From assembly GCF_026652115.1 (NCBI RefSeq), contig NZ_JAPPSQ010000004.1, forward strand, positions 124,001 to 188,000: a DNA stretch of 64,000 nucleotides, given 5' to 3'. The notes under the pieces are model-generated. The model was given only the letters and a program-made list of their open reading frames with translations. It searched no databases and was not told the origin of the DNA. This DNA is from Algoriphagus sp. PAP.12 (GTDB taxonomy: Bacteria; Bacteroidota; Bacteroidia; Cytophagales; Cyclobacteriaceae). Made by a program: the position numbers and the translations under genes. This document shows positions 27,328 through 35,960 of the stretch, one piece after another (position 1 is the first letter of the stretch; each line of letters starts with the position of its first letter).

Positions 27328-29442
27328 ATGACTCAAAAACTACTTCTAGCCCTTTTTGTCAGCCTATTTTTCTCTTGCCAAAAAGAGGATCAATCCATTG
27401 ACTATACAGACTGGTCCCATTATGGCGGCCCAGCTGATGGCTCTCGCTATTCTTCACTTGACCAGATCAACAAATCCAATGTTTCTAGTCTAGAAATAGC
27501 TTGGACCTATCAGACTGGTGATGCTACAGAGCGCTCTCAAATCCAATGTCAACCCATTGTGAAAAACGGGATTCTTTATGGTACCACGCCAGGACTGGAT
27601 GTTTTTGCTTTAGACGCTGCAACAGGTAAAGAAATCTGGAGATTTGATCCATTTGAAGTCCTAGGAGGAGAAAACTCTTGGGCAGGAACCAACAGAGGAG
27701 TGAGCTATTGGGATAATGGAGTCGAGCAAAGAATTCTTTTTGGCGCAGGAAATTGGCTAATGGCTGTAGACGCCAACTCAGGAAAACCGATTTTAAGCTT
27801 TGGAAATCAGGGAAAAGTTGATTTACGAAAAGGCCTAGATACTGAAAGAGAAGACTTCCTGATCGTCGCAAACGCTCCGGGAGTTGTCTATAAAGACTTC
27901 CTAATTATTGGAATGAGACTTTCTGAAGGTTTGGATGCCGCTCCCGGCCATATCAGAGCCTATAATATTATAACTGGTCAGCTTGAGTGGATTTTTCATA
28001 CTATTCCTCACGAAGGAGAGTTTGGGTATGATTCATGGGACCCCAATTATATATCCCAAATCGGTGGAGCCAATAATTGGGCTGGGATGACTGTGGATCA
28101 CGAAAGCGGGACTGTATTTGTTCCAACAGGATCAGCTACCTACGATTTTTGGGGAGGATATAGAAATGGAGACAATCTTTTTGCCAATTCCCTGATTGCA
28201 TTGGATGCAAATACCGGAGAAAGGAAATGGCATTTTCAGGCGGTTCATCACGATATCTGGGACCGTGATTTCCCTGCCAATCCTAATTTGATCAGAATTC
28301 AGAAAGATGGAAAATGGATCAATGCTGTTGCTCAGATATCAAAGCAGGGAATGACCTATGTTTTTGACAGAAATACTGGTGAACCGATTTGGCCGATCGA
28401 GGAAAAGCTTGTTACTCAAAGTACCTTACCGGGAGAATTCAGCTCTCCTACCCAGCCTATCCCAAGTCTTCCGGAACCATTTATGAATATGAATTTTGAA
28501 GAAAAAGACATTCTCAATCTCAAACCAGAATGGAAGGAAGACATTCAAAATCAACTTTCCAATGCACTATTTGGAGACGCTTGGCTACCACCCAATGTTG
28601 AAAAACCCATTGTACTTTTCCCCGGAATGGACGGTGGTGGCGAATGGGGAGGCGCAGCATTCGATCCTGAAACACAACTTTTCTACGTCAATGCCAATCA
28701 GATCCCATGGCTGATTGAGATGAAACCCAATGCCGAATTTGAAAATGTAGGCCATGCTGTTTACACCAACTATTGCGGGAATTGCCATGGACTGGAGAGA
28801 AAAGGAAATCCACCAACGATCCCATCACTTTTAGAAATCAGAGAAAAATACGACCAAGATTCATTGGATCGTTTAATTGCCAAGGGAAGAGGTGCAATGC
28901 CTGCTTTTGATCATATTTCTCAGGAAAACAGAAAAGTTCTGGTGGATTACTTATTGGGAAATTCTACGGGAGGAGATAAGCAGGAAATAGAGGGAGAAAA
29001 CACTCCTCTCAATCCTCGCTACTATATGAATGGCTATAAAAAGCTTCTGACCAAAGAAGGACTTTATGGTTCCAATCCTCCTTGGGGGCTTTTGACTGCA
29101 ATCGATATGCAAACAGGACTGAAAAAATGGCAAATCCCACTTGGTGAAATTGACTCTTTGACTGCACAGGGAATCCCTCAAACCGGAACAGAAAACTACG
29201 GAGGACCTGTCGTGACAGCAGGAGGCATCCTATTTATCGCCGCAACCAAGGATGAAAAGATCCGGGCTTTCGATAAACTGACAGGTGAAAAACTTTGGGA
29301 AGCTCCATTACCTGCTTCCGGTCATGCCACTCCTGCGGTCTTTGAAAAAGATGGAAGACAATTTTTGGTGATCACTTGTGGTGGAGGTAAAGGAACCAAA
29401 AGTGGAGATTCTTATGTAGCTTTTGCTTTGCCAGAAAATTAA
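27328..29442 (+). CDS. PQQ-dependent dehydrogenase with embedded cytochrome c domain (lipoprotein)
   Basis: A 704-residue exported quinoprotein with a lipoprotein signal ending in FFSC. Propeller W-motif strands recur (DVFALDAATGKEIWRFD, AYNIITGQLEWIF, ALDANTGERKWHFQAVHHDIWDRDFPANPNL), typical of glucose/alcohol-type PQQ enzymes. A cytochrome c domain is inserted at about 465-555: C483-x-x-C486-H487 (YCGNCHG), with a later Met in AMPAFDH. The propeller resumes and closes the protein. It would oxidise sugars or alcohols in the periplasm and pass electrons to its own haem. PQQ synthesis genes are not in the window. Confidence 0.88.
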   Translation: MTQKLLLALFVSLFFSCQKEDQSIDYTDWSHYGGPADGSRYSSLDQINKSNVSSLEIAWTYQTGDATERSQIQCQPIVKNGILYGTTPGLDVFALDAATGKEIWRFDPFEVLGGENSWAGTNRGVSYWDNGVEQRILFGAGNWLMAVDANSGKPILSFGNQGKVDLRKGLDTEREDFLIVANAPGVVYKDFLIIGMRLSEGLDAAPGHIRAYNIITGQLEWIFHTIPHEGEFGYDSWDPNYISQIGGANNWAGMTVDHESGTVFVPTGSATYDFWGGYRNGDNLFANSLIALDANTGERKWHFQAVHHDIWDRDFPANPNLIRIQKDGKWINAVAQISKQGMTYVFDRNTGEPIWPIEEKLVTQSTLPGEFSSPTQPIPSLPEPFMNMNFEEKDILNLKPEWKEDIQNQLSNALFGDAWLPPNVEKPIVLFPGMDGGGEWGGAAFDPETQLFYVNANQIPWLIEMKPNAEFENVGHAVYTNYCGNCHGLERKGNPPTIPSLLEIREKYDQDSLDRLIAKGRGAMPAFDHISQENRKVLVDYLLGNSTGGDKQEIEGENTPLNPRYYMNGYKKLLTKEGLYGSNPPWGLLTAIDMQTGLKKWQIPLGEIDSLTAQGIPQTGTENYGGPVVTAGGILFIAATKDEKIRAFDKLTGEKLWEAPLPASGHATPAVFEKDGRQFLVITCGGGKGTKSGDSYVAFALPEN

Positions 29443-29762
29443 TCCTCTTTTTTCTTAGCCAAAAGATCCATGGCCTCCACTTGAAGCTTGATGATATTCA
29501 GTTGCTCTTGGGTTCGGCCTTTGATTTCATTAAGAGATTTGTTTCCTTCACTCAAATTCTTTGACCGTTCTACTTCCTTTACAACCAGTTTTTCAAGATC
29601 CTTCAATCTTTTCCTTTGAATTCTTTCCTGAACAGAATATTCTCGAAATAATAAGAAATGGAGTGAAACCAAACTTATTACCACCGAAAAAATCAGGATA
29701 CCCAGTGTCAAATCACTAAGAATAAATTCAAGCATAATCAAGGAAGCAGCCTTTCTTGGCAT
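29439..29762 (-). CDS. small membrane-anchored coiled-coil protein, function unknown
   Basis: A 107-residue protein with one N-terminal transmembrane helix (about 15-38, DLTLGILIFSVVISLVSLHFLLF) and then a charged, heptad-like helical region to the C-terminus. No domain is recognised. Start choice: the ATG at 29762 has TAGTTTTG 5 nt upstream and is kept; an internal ATG at 29735 (MLEFIL) is a plausible alternative. The stop overlaps the stop of the PQQ gene by 4 bp on the opposite strand. Confidence 0.6.
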   Translation of the reverse strand: MPRKAASLIMLEFILSDLTLGILIFSVVISLVSLHFLLFREYSVQERIQRKRLKDLEKLVVKEVERSKNLSEGNKSLNEIKGRTQEQLNIIKLQVEAMDLLAKKKED

Positions 29763-29767
29763 TTCCC

Positions 29768-29775
29768 CAAAACTA
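29768..29775 (-). promoter_or_regulatory. TAnnTTTG -7 box (leaderless)
   Basis: The minus strand reads TAGTTTTG, ending 5 nt before the ATG at 29762. It supports that start codon for the small coiled-coil protein. Confidence 0.42.
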
Positions 29776-29824
29776 TCTCAATAATACCAACTTGGAAATA
29801 CGGCAAAGGACCTATTTGGCCTAC

Positions 29825-31753
29825 CTAGACAAGCTTTAATCGAACTGATGTTCCTGTAGTTAGAGAAGACTCTATCTCCAGCTTTGCTTTCAGTTCTTCC
29901 GCTCTTTTTCTCATATTATAAAGCCCATTTCCGGGAGTTATGGATGATTCTATAAAACCAATTCCGTTGTCCTTGACCTCCACTTGAAAATGATGGTTTT
30001 TTTCTGTCAAAAGAACTTGAATTTCTTCCGCTTGAGCATATTTGACGGCATTCTGAACAGCTTCCTGAACAATTCGGAGGATTTGTATACTCTCAGACGA
30101 AGGAAGGGTTTTCTGAAGCTCTAAACCTGATTCGAGATCGAATTGGATCGAAATCCCCGAAGTTTCACCTGCCTGAATTAAGAAGTTTTGTATCCTTTCT
30201 GTCAACTTTTCCCAAGTCACTTCACCAGAATTCATCGCCCAAATTGTGTCTCTCAATTCAGTAATAGTTTGCCTGGTGAAACCTGCAATACTTTCGTATT
30301 TACGAGTCAATTGCTCTTGAATGGGTTGGAAGTATTTCAGGTTTTCAATCGAAGAAATAATGAATGTCAATTGGGCACCGATATTATCATGAAGATCCCT
30401 GGCAATCAACATTCTTTGTTCCTGTAGTTGGTTCTGAGTCTCAATTTGAGCCAAAGCAGCTTTCAATTCCACTTCTTGTTGTAGCTGGGTGTTTTTGAGC
30501 TTTTGTTGGTTATAAAGCAAGTAACCAACAACTCCCAAAATCAAAGCCATTCCCAATGCTCCAAAAAGCATCATATTCTTATTCCTAATCTCCAATTCCT
30601 GCTCAGAAATCTGGCTATCCTTTAATTCTGTTTGGTATTTAGTTTCGAGTTCGGCAGTGATTTCCCGAGACTCTTTTTCAAACTTATTCCTCAAAAATTG
30701 CTGGTATAAATTCGAATAATACCTCGAACTGTCAGCCATTCCCAAAGCAGCATACACAGGAACCAATTCCAAATAAGCTACCAAAGCATCATCATCAGAA
30801 CCTTGCTCTATAAAACCGTTTGCAGCAGATAGCATCAATGGTTTGGCTTCTGAGTATTTGCTCTGAAACTGTAGTGCGATGCCAAGATTTAATTCCAAAG
30901 CGGCCATTTCATATTGGGCATTTACTTCTTGGGCAACTTTCAAGCCTTCTCGGGAAACAGCCTCCAGCTTTTTCATATCCCCTTTTTCCTGAAGAAAAAA
31001 TGCATAAGATCTATATGAAACAGCCAAATTCAATAAATCTCCTACCTCCTGAGAAGTTGCTATTGCCTTATTATAATATTCCTCTGCAAGGCCAAAGTCA
31101 CCCAAATATTTATAGCAGCTTCCAAGGTTGTTGTAAGTACCAATCAATGCCTTGGTTTCACCCAATCCTTCTCTTATTTCCACAGCTTCTTCGTAAAACT
31201 GAATGGCTTTTTCATAATCAGGCATCTGCTGATAGATCACTCCGATATTATTCTTGATGGAAGCCACATTGAGCTGGTCATTATTTGCTTCGAAAATTGG
31301 TAATGCATCCAGAAAGTAAAGGATGGCCGAATCAGACTCATACTTTCTTTGATAGATGTATCCGAGGTTATTATAGATTTTGGCCATGCCCAGAGAATCC
31401 CCGATTTCTTTTCTGATTTCCAGTGTATTTTGATAGACCTTTCTAGCTTCGTCTAGTTCTCCTTTTTGCAAATAACCACTCCCTAAATCACTGTAAGACT
31501 GAGCCAAAAGTGTCGGGTTCCCAAGATTGGTCGCCGATTCAACAGCCAATTTCCCGTAAAAAATAGCTGAGTCTAGATTAATCGCTCCATACTGCCAACC
31601 TAATTCCCCATACATTTTGGCGAGTTCTTCACCTTCCAAATTTTCCTGAATCCTGATTAGAAGACTATCAACAATTTCTCTGGGACCTTGTGCAAAAAGA
31701 GATGTCAAATTCATCATCCACAGCCCCACAACTAAAACAATATTTTTTCTCAT
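29825..31753 (-). CDS. TPR-containing sensor histidine kinase (NarL-partner type, HisKA_3)
   Basis: A 642-residue protein with a signal peptide (...LTSLFAQ), about seven tetratricopeptide repeats at 40-350 (for example LLAQSYSDLGSGYLQKGELDEARKVY is one), a coiled coil and one transmembrane helix near 395-412 (MLFGALGMALILGVVGYLLY). The cytoplasmic kinase follows: the dimerisation/phosphoacceptor motif ARDLHDNIGAQL with His near 454, then the ATPase N box EAVQNAVKYA and DNGIGF. The periplasmic TPR part probably senses a protein or peptide. No response regulator is adjacent, so its partner must be elsewhere. Confidence 0.9.
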   Translation of the reverse strand: MRKNIVLVVGLWMMNLTSLFAQGPREIVDSLLIRIQENLEGEELAKMYGELGWQYGAINLDSAIFYGKLAVESATNLGNPTLLAQSYSDLGSGYLQKGELDEARKVYQNTLEIRKEIGDSLGMAKIYNNLGYIYQRKYESDSAILYFLDALPIFEANNDQLNVASIKNNIGVIYQQMPDYEKAIQFYEEAVEIREGLGETKALIGTYNNLGSCYKYLGDFGLAEEYYNKAIATSQEVGDLLNLAVSYRSYAFFLQEKGDMKKLEAVSREGLKVAQEVNAQYEMAALELNLGIALQFQSKYSEAKPLMLSAANGFIEQGSDDDALVAYLELVPVYAALGMADSSRYYSNLYQQFLRNKFEKESREITAELETKYQTELKDSQISEQELEIRNKNMMLFGALGMALILGVVGYLLYNQQKLKNTQLQQEVELKAALAQIETQNQLQEQRMLIARDLHDNIGAQLTFIISSIENLKYFQPIQEQLTRKYESIAGFTRQTITELRDTIWAMNSGEVTWEKLTERIQNFLIQAGETSGISIQFDLESGLELQKTLPSSESIQILRIVQEAVQNAVKYAQAEEIQVLLTEKNHHFQVEVKDNGIGFIESSITPGNGLYNMRKRAEELKAKLEIESSLTTGTSVRLKLV

Positions 31754-31972
31754 TTCTAAAACTCAATAAATAATAGAGAAACTCTAAACCACAATTAATT
31801 TGCAATTATAGATTTAAGACCAAAATAAAAAGGATTTTGATACCCATACCCAACTAAAGACTCAATAATTCCAACTATCAAGGAATATCCTTTGGAAAAG
31901 GCCAATTTGCTGATTTCAAACTTATTCTGAATCTTAGGGTTTGATAACTAAGAGATAAACCCAAATTCTACC

Positions 31973-33115
31973 ATGCTAAATTTTGAATTGAACGAAAACC
32001 AGCGAATGATCGCTGATATGGTCCGGGACTTCGGGGCCAAAGAAATCACACCTTTCCGCAAAGAGTGGGATGATAAACAGATTTTTCCTAAATATTTATT
32101 CAAAAAACTGGGTGAATTGGGCTTGATGGGAGTATTGGTACCTTCTGAATACGGAGGTTCCGGTTTCGGCTATATGGAATATGTCACGGCAATCGCAGAG
32201 GTTTCCAAACTGGATCCGGCAATAGGACTTTCCCTCGCAGCACACAATTCTCTTTGTACGGGTCACATCATGACTTTTGGAACGGAAGAGCAAAAACAAA
32301 AATACCTACCCAAACTGGCTACCTGTGAATGGCTGGGAGCTTGGGGGCTAACTGAACCAAATACAGGATCGGATGCTGCCAATATGAAAACTGTTGCCCA
32401 AAAAGAAGGGGAATATTTCATCATCAATGGAGCTAAAAACTTCATAACCCATGGATATTCAGGAGATGTAGCAGTGGTAATCGCACGGACCGGTGAAGTG
32501 GGAGATTCTCATGGAATGACAGCTTTTATTGTAGAAAAAGGTACTCCGGGGTTCAAAGGAGGTCGAAAAGAAGACAAATTGGGAATGCGTGCTTCGGAAA
32601 CAGCAGAGATGATTTTTGAGGATTGCAAAGTCCATGAAAGCCAAGTCTTGGGTAATGTAGGAGAAGGTTTTATACAATCCATGAAGGTGCTTGATGGTGG
32701 CAGAATATCCATTGCCGCCCTTTCCTTAGGTATCGCTGAGGGAGCTTTTGAGGCATCTGTTCAATACTCCAAAGAAAGGCATCAATTCAATCAGCCTATC
32801 AGCAGGTTTCAGGGGATTTCATTCAAACTCGCCGATATGGCCACCCAGATTGAAGCATCAAAGCTTTTGGTATTCAAAGCGGCAGACCTTAAGAATCGTG
32901 GAGAAAAGGTAACCTTGGCAGGTGCTCAGGCAAAATACTACGCTTCAGAAGTTGCAGTTTCTGTATCCAACGAGGCCGTTCAGATATTTGGTGGTTATGG
33001 ATTCACCAAGGATTATCCGGTGGAGAAATTCTATCGTGACTCCAAGCTTTGTACCATTGGAGAAGGAACCTCTGAGATTCAGAAGATTGTGATTGCTCGG
33101 GAGGTTTTGAGGTAG
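31973..33115 (+). CDS. acyl-CoA dehydrogenase
   Basis: A 380-residue FAD enzyme of beta-oxidation or branched-chain acyl-CoA degradation. WGLTEPNTGSDAANMKT and FITHGYSGDVAVVIART are FAD- and substrate-contacting stretches; EGTSEIQKIVIAR is the C-terminal signature, with the likely catalytic base E364 in TIGEGTSE, the position used by short-chain and butyryl-type enzymes. Length is normal. It stands alone, divergent from the TPR kinase, and is followed by a 0.7-kb non-coding repeat region. Confidence 0.94.
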   Translation: MLNFELNENQRMIADMVRDFGAKEITPFRKEWDDKQIFPKYLFKKLGELGLMGVLVPSEYGGSGFGYMEYVTAIAEVSKLDPAIGLSLAAHNSLCTGHIMTFGTEEQKQKYLPKLATCEWLGAWGLTEPNTGSDAANMKTVAQKEGEYFIINGAKNFITHGYSGDVAVVIARTGEVGDSHGMTAFIVEKGTPGFKGGRKEDKLGMRASETAEMIFEDCKVHESQVLGNVGEGFIQSMKVLDGGRISIAALSLGIAEGAFEASVQYSKERHQFNQPISRFQGISFKLADMATQIEASKLLVFKAADLKNRGEKVTLAGAQAKYYASEVAVSVSNEAVQIFGGYGFTKDYPVEKFYRDSKLCTIGEGTSEIQKIVIAREVLR

Positions 33116-33811
33116 TAAATAAGTTTAATCTAAGGTCAAACGAATTTTTGTCTGGCAGACACTTTAATTTCTTCGACAACACAAAAAAGAAATAACAAAT
33201 GTTTTTGAATCTGTGACTTTTGAAAGACCAAAAGTCACCAAAAGTCTTTTGCCTGAATTGGCTTGAAAATGCCTTCGGACATTTTCTGCCTGATTGGGTC
33301 AAACGCTAAAAATCGACGGATTTCCGAACAAGTTCGGAACTAGCCGATTTTCTTAACGCTTGTTGACCTCAATCCGTCACCAGCCGCTTCAAAGCAAATG
33401 GTCCAATTTAATTAACAGGTAAAATTCTGATAAAGAGAAAAACAGATGTCTCGAAACTAAGTCGAGAACATCAATTTTAGCATGGACCCGCCTTCCAGTT
33501 TTGGGTGTTAAAAAATCAATTGTGAGGGTTGTAATTAGGAGGCCTGTCTGACGAAAATTTTGCAACCCCATATTCGCAATTTTGATAAGAATCAATGCAA
33601 AATTGAGGAGTTTGTCGACGTGTGGGGAGGAAATTGATTTTAACCCAAAAATGGACAGCGGTGGTCCCGCAGTTGTCGGGATTGGTCCTTTTTTACCTAA
33701 AGGAAAAAGGACGAAGAGATTAATTATCAACGAAGGGTGGATTTCACAACGTCTCTAAACCATATATATGTTGGTAGGATCAATTTGACAAAATAAATTC
33801 ATTCGAAAATT
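33116..33811. repeat. non-coding intergenic region rich in inverted repeats
   Basis: A 696-bp gap between the acyl-CoA dehydrogenase and xerD. I see no convincing gene. It holds a 10-bp perfect inverted repeat GTGACTTTTG/CAAAAGTCAC (33213-33238), an 8-bp perfect one TTCCGAAC-AA-GTTCGGAA (33322-33339) nested in a longer imperfect palindrome (about 33294-33370), and GTCCTTTTT/AAAAAGGAC (33685-33712). Short open frames across the hairpins read as low-complexity protein and look spurious. The structure suggests repeat elements or a structured RNA rather than coding sequence. Confidence 0.6.
33294..33370. repeat. approximately 76-bp imperfect palindromic element
   Basis: The outer arms GGGTCAA...CGCTAA-AAATCG and CGATTTTCTTAACG...TTGACC are imperfect reverse complements. 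They enclose the perfect core TTCCGAAC-AA-GTTCGGAA. The element could fold into one long hairpin on either strand. Confidence 0.6.
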
Positions 33812-34720
33812 TCATTTACTTCCCGGATGAAAATCCGTCAAAACCTGTCTTAAGTAATCACGATCCAAGTGTGTATAAATTTCTGTAGTCGTAATACTTT
33901 CATGTCCCAGCATCTCCTGAACTGCTCTCAAATCTGCCCCGCCTTCTATCAGATGGGTAGCAAATGAATGTCTAAAAGTATGGGGACTCACATTTTTTTC
34001 TATTCCAACTTTCTCCACTGCTTCCTTGATAATTTTGAAAACCATCACCCGGCTGAGTTTTTTTCCCCGTCTGTTTAGAAAAACATACTCTTCATTTCCT
34101 GAGGCGATTTGAAGGTGGTTTCTGACTTCCTCTTTATAAATCTTCATGTATTTCAAAGCATCCTTTCCAACTGGGACAAGCCGTTCTTTATTACCTTTCC
34201 CTATGATCCGCAGGAAGCCTACATCTTCAAAAACCTGACTTTGCTTCAATCCAACTAACTCGGAAACCCGCAATCCACTGCTATACAACAACTCCAACAT
34301 GGCACGATTTCGATGCCCTTGGGCTTCACCTAGAGAAATCCCTTCCAAGATTTGGGTGATTTCATGGTAGCTCAACGTATCTGGAAGTTTTCTGCCTAAT
34401 CTTGGAGCTTCCAATAGTTGGGCGGGATCTTTATCGATCAGCTCCTCATACATCAAAAACTTGTAAAAAGCCTTTACTCCCGAGATGATTCTTGCCAGAG
34501 TAAAGTCTGAGATTTCCAGTTCTCCCAATTTTCTAATAAAATCCCGCAATTGGTCTGTTGAAGCCTCTAAAGGAGACACTTCCGGGAATTCCTTTTCCAT
34601 AAACCTTCCCAATTTTTCGGTATCGCTACAATAAGCTTCTATTGAATTTTGACTCAAAGATCGCTCAAGCTTGAGGTAATGTCTGAATTTCTTGATATAG
34701 GTTTCCCAGGATTTTTGCAT
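33812..34720 (-). CDS. xerD: site-specific tyrosine recombinase XerD
   Basis: A 302-residue tyrosine recombinase. A SAM-like N-terminal DNA-binding domain (about 5-95) is followed by the catalytic domain with the full set R151 (SGLRVSEL), K175 (GKGNKER), H247-x-x-R250 (PHTFRHSF), H273 (LGHESI) and nucleophile Y282 (TTTEIYTHLD). Length, and the C-terminal ending after IYTHLDRDYLRQVL, fit Xer proteins, and XerD is the more likely of the two Xer genes here. It resolves chromosome dimers at dif. No mobile element surrounds it, so an integrase role is unlikely. Confidence 0.86.
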   Translation of the reverse strand: MQKSWETYIKKFRHYLKLERSLSQNSIEAYCSDTEKLGRFMEKEFPEVSPLEASTDQLRDFIRKLGELEISDFTLARIISGVKAFYKFLMYEELIDKDPAQLLEAPRLGRKLPDTLSYHEITQILEGISLGEAQGHRNRAMLELLYSSGLRVSELVGLKQSQVFEDVGFLRIIGKGNKERLVPVGKDALKYMKIYKEEVRNHLQIASGNEEYVFLNRRGKKLSRVMVFKIIKEAVEKVGIEKNVSPHTFRHSFATHLIEGGADLRAVQEMLGHESITTTEIYTHLDRDYLRQVLTDFHPGSK

Positions 34721-34742
34721 AAATGCGTTTTCAAATTCAGGT

Positions 34743-34750
34743 CAAAAATA
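34743..34750 (-). promoter_or_regulatory. possible -7 box of xerD
   Basis: The minus strand reads TATTTTTG, matching TAnnTTTG, 22 nt before the xerD ATG. No clear -33 TTTG is present, so support is moderate. Confidence 0.35.
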
Positions 34751-34960
34751 AAGCCACAAAAGCAGAAAAAATGCTCAATCAAGTAGTCAAAAAGGCAATT
34801 CCACTTGTATTTAAATAGATAACCAATTGATTTTATTTTACTTAAATCACACCAACCAAAAAATTGAGTTTGGGGATCACCTCGGTTTTTAGTACTTTAA
34901 AATCGACTTGATTCAAAATTTTGTTTCATGAGTTTGCCTTAAATCAATTTCAATAAACCT

Positions 34961-34972
34961 ATCTACGTAGAT
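34961..34972. promoter_or_regulatory. 12-bp palindrome upstream of the TIM-barrel gene
   Basis: ATCTACGTAGAT is a perfect palindrome 62 bp before the ATG at 35035. It has the size of a dimeric repressor or activator half-site pair. No regulator is adjacent, so the link is positional only. Confidence 0.3.
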
Positions 34973-35034
34973 TAATCTCTTCCCCTTTTTTCAAGGAATA
35001 CATCAAGCTCGTAGGAAAAATCAACCCTAAACAA

Positions 35035-35925
35035 ATGCAAAAACCTAATTTTTCATCCAGAAGAACTTTTCTGAAAGACATTTCCCTAATGACTGGCGCC
35101 TTGGCTTTGCCAGGAAGTTTACTCGCCTCCTCCCAACCTTTATCCACAAAAAAAATGAAACTGGGCCTAGTCACATATCTATGGGGCAAGGATTGGGACG
35201 TTCCTACATTGATAAAAAATTGTACCGCTGCCAAAATCTATGGAGTGGAACTGAGAGTGGATCATGCCCATGGGGTAGGCCTTAATTTGACGCAATCACA
35301 AAGAGCAGATGTCAAAAAGCGATTTGACGACAGCAAAGTGGAAATCGTTGGCATGGGAACCAATTTCGAATATCATAGTCCAGATCCGGCAGTACTAAAA
35401 GACAATATTGAGAAGACGAAGCAATGGTTGCAACTCAGTAAAGACGTAGGTGGATCCGGTGTGAAAGTCAAACCCAATGCTTTTCCGCAGGGTGTTTCTC
35501 ATGAAAAGACCTTGGAACAAATCGGAAAAGCTCTCAATGAATTAGGCCAATACGCTTTGGATATGGGCCAGGTCATCCGATTGGAAGTCCACGGACATGA
35601 AACCCAAAACCTTCCCAACATCAAAGTCATGATGGATTATGTAGAGAATAAGGGAACTGGGGTTTGTTGGAATTGTAACCAAGAAGACTTGGATGGCCAA
35701 GGTTTGGAGTACAATTTCAACTTGGTCAAAGATCGACTTGGAGATACCGTTCATGTTCGTGAAATGAACTTGGGAGATTATCCTTATCAGGAGTTGATGA
35801 GCTTATTCTCTGGAGTGAACTATAACGGTTGGATTTTATTGGAATGTAGAACCGATCCAGATGATAAAGTCAAAGCTATGATTGAGCAGCGAGAGGTGTT
35901 TGAAAAAATGCTTAAAAACGCTTAA
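35035..35925 (+). CDS. exported sugar phosphate isomerase/epimerase family protein
   Basis: A 296-residue TIM-barrel protein of the xylose-isomerase-like family with an N-terminal twin-arginine-type signal (SRRTFLKDISLMTGALALPGS begins near residue 6). Metal-ligand-type residues appear in GVELRVDHAHG, RLEVHGHE, VCWNCNQED, VHVREMNL and WILLECRTD. The family rearranges small sugars. The Tat signal suggests it folds with its cofactor and acts in the periplasm, as for many Bacteroidota paralogues in sugar loci. Substrate unknown. It ends in a hairpin shared with the converging deformylase gene. Confidence 0.82.
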   Translation: MQKPNFSSRRTFLKDISLMTGALALPGSLLASSQPLSTKKMKLGLVTYLWGKDWDVPTLIKNCTAAKIYGVELRVDHAHGVGLNLTQSQRADVKKRFDDSKVEIVGMGTNFEYHSPDPAVLKDNIEKTKQWLQLSKDVGGSGVKVKPNAFPQGVSHEKTLEQIGKALNELGQYALDMGQVIRLEVHGHETQNLPNIKVMMDYVENKGTGVCWNCNQEDLDGQGLEYNFNLVKDRLGDTVHVREMNLGDYPYQELMSLFSGVNYNGWILLECRTDPDDKVKAMIEQREVFEKMLKNA

Positions 35926-35932
35926 AACAATA

Positions 35933-35960
35933 ATGGAGGTGATTGAATAATCACCTCCAT
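35933..35960. terminator. bidirectional hairpin between convergent genes
   Basis: ATGGAGGTGATT-GAAT-AATCACCTCCAT is a perfect 12-bp stem with a 4-nt loop, on both strands. It starts 8 nt after the TIM-barrel stop. It overlaps the last codons and stop of the deformylase gene (Lys-Trp-Arg-stop). T runs on either side are short, so termination efficiency is uncertain. Confidence 0.65.

Noticed and set aside
33003..33302. A 99-codon minus-strand open frame overlapping the end of the acyl-CoA dehydrogenase.
   Set aside because: It runs antisense through conserved coding sequence and then through the inverted-repeat region; composition is unlike a real protein of this genome.
33389..33730. A 113-codon minus-strand open frame in the gene-free region next to xerD.
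   Set aside because: No promoter box or start context, low-complexity hydrophobic composition, and it crosses hairpins; I judge it spurious and treat the region as non-coding repeat.
33812..34720. The tyrosine recombinase as an integrase of a mobile element.
   Set aside because: Size and motif spacing fit Xer, no attachment-site repeats or cargo genes surround it, and a partner Xer gene is present; the palindromes beside it are noted separately.
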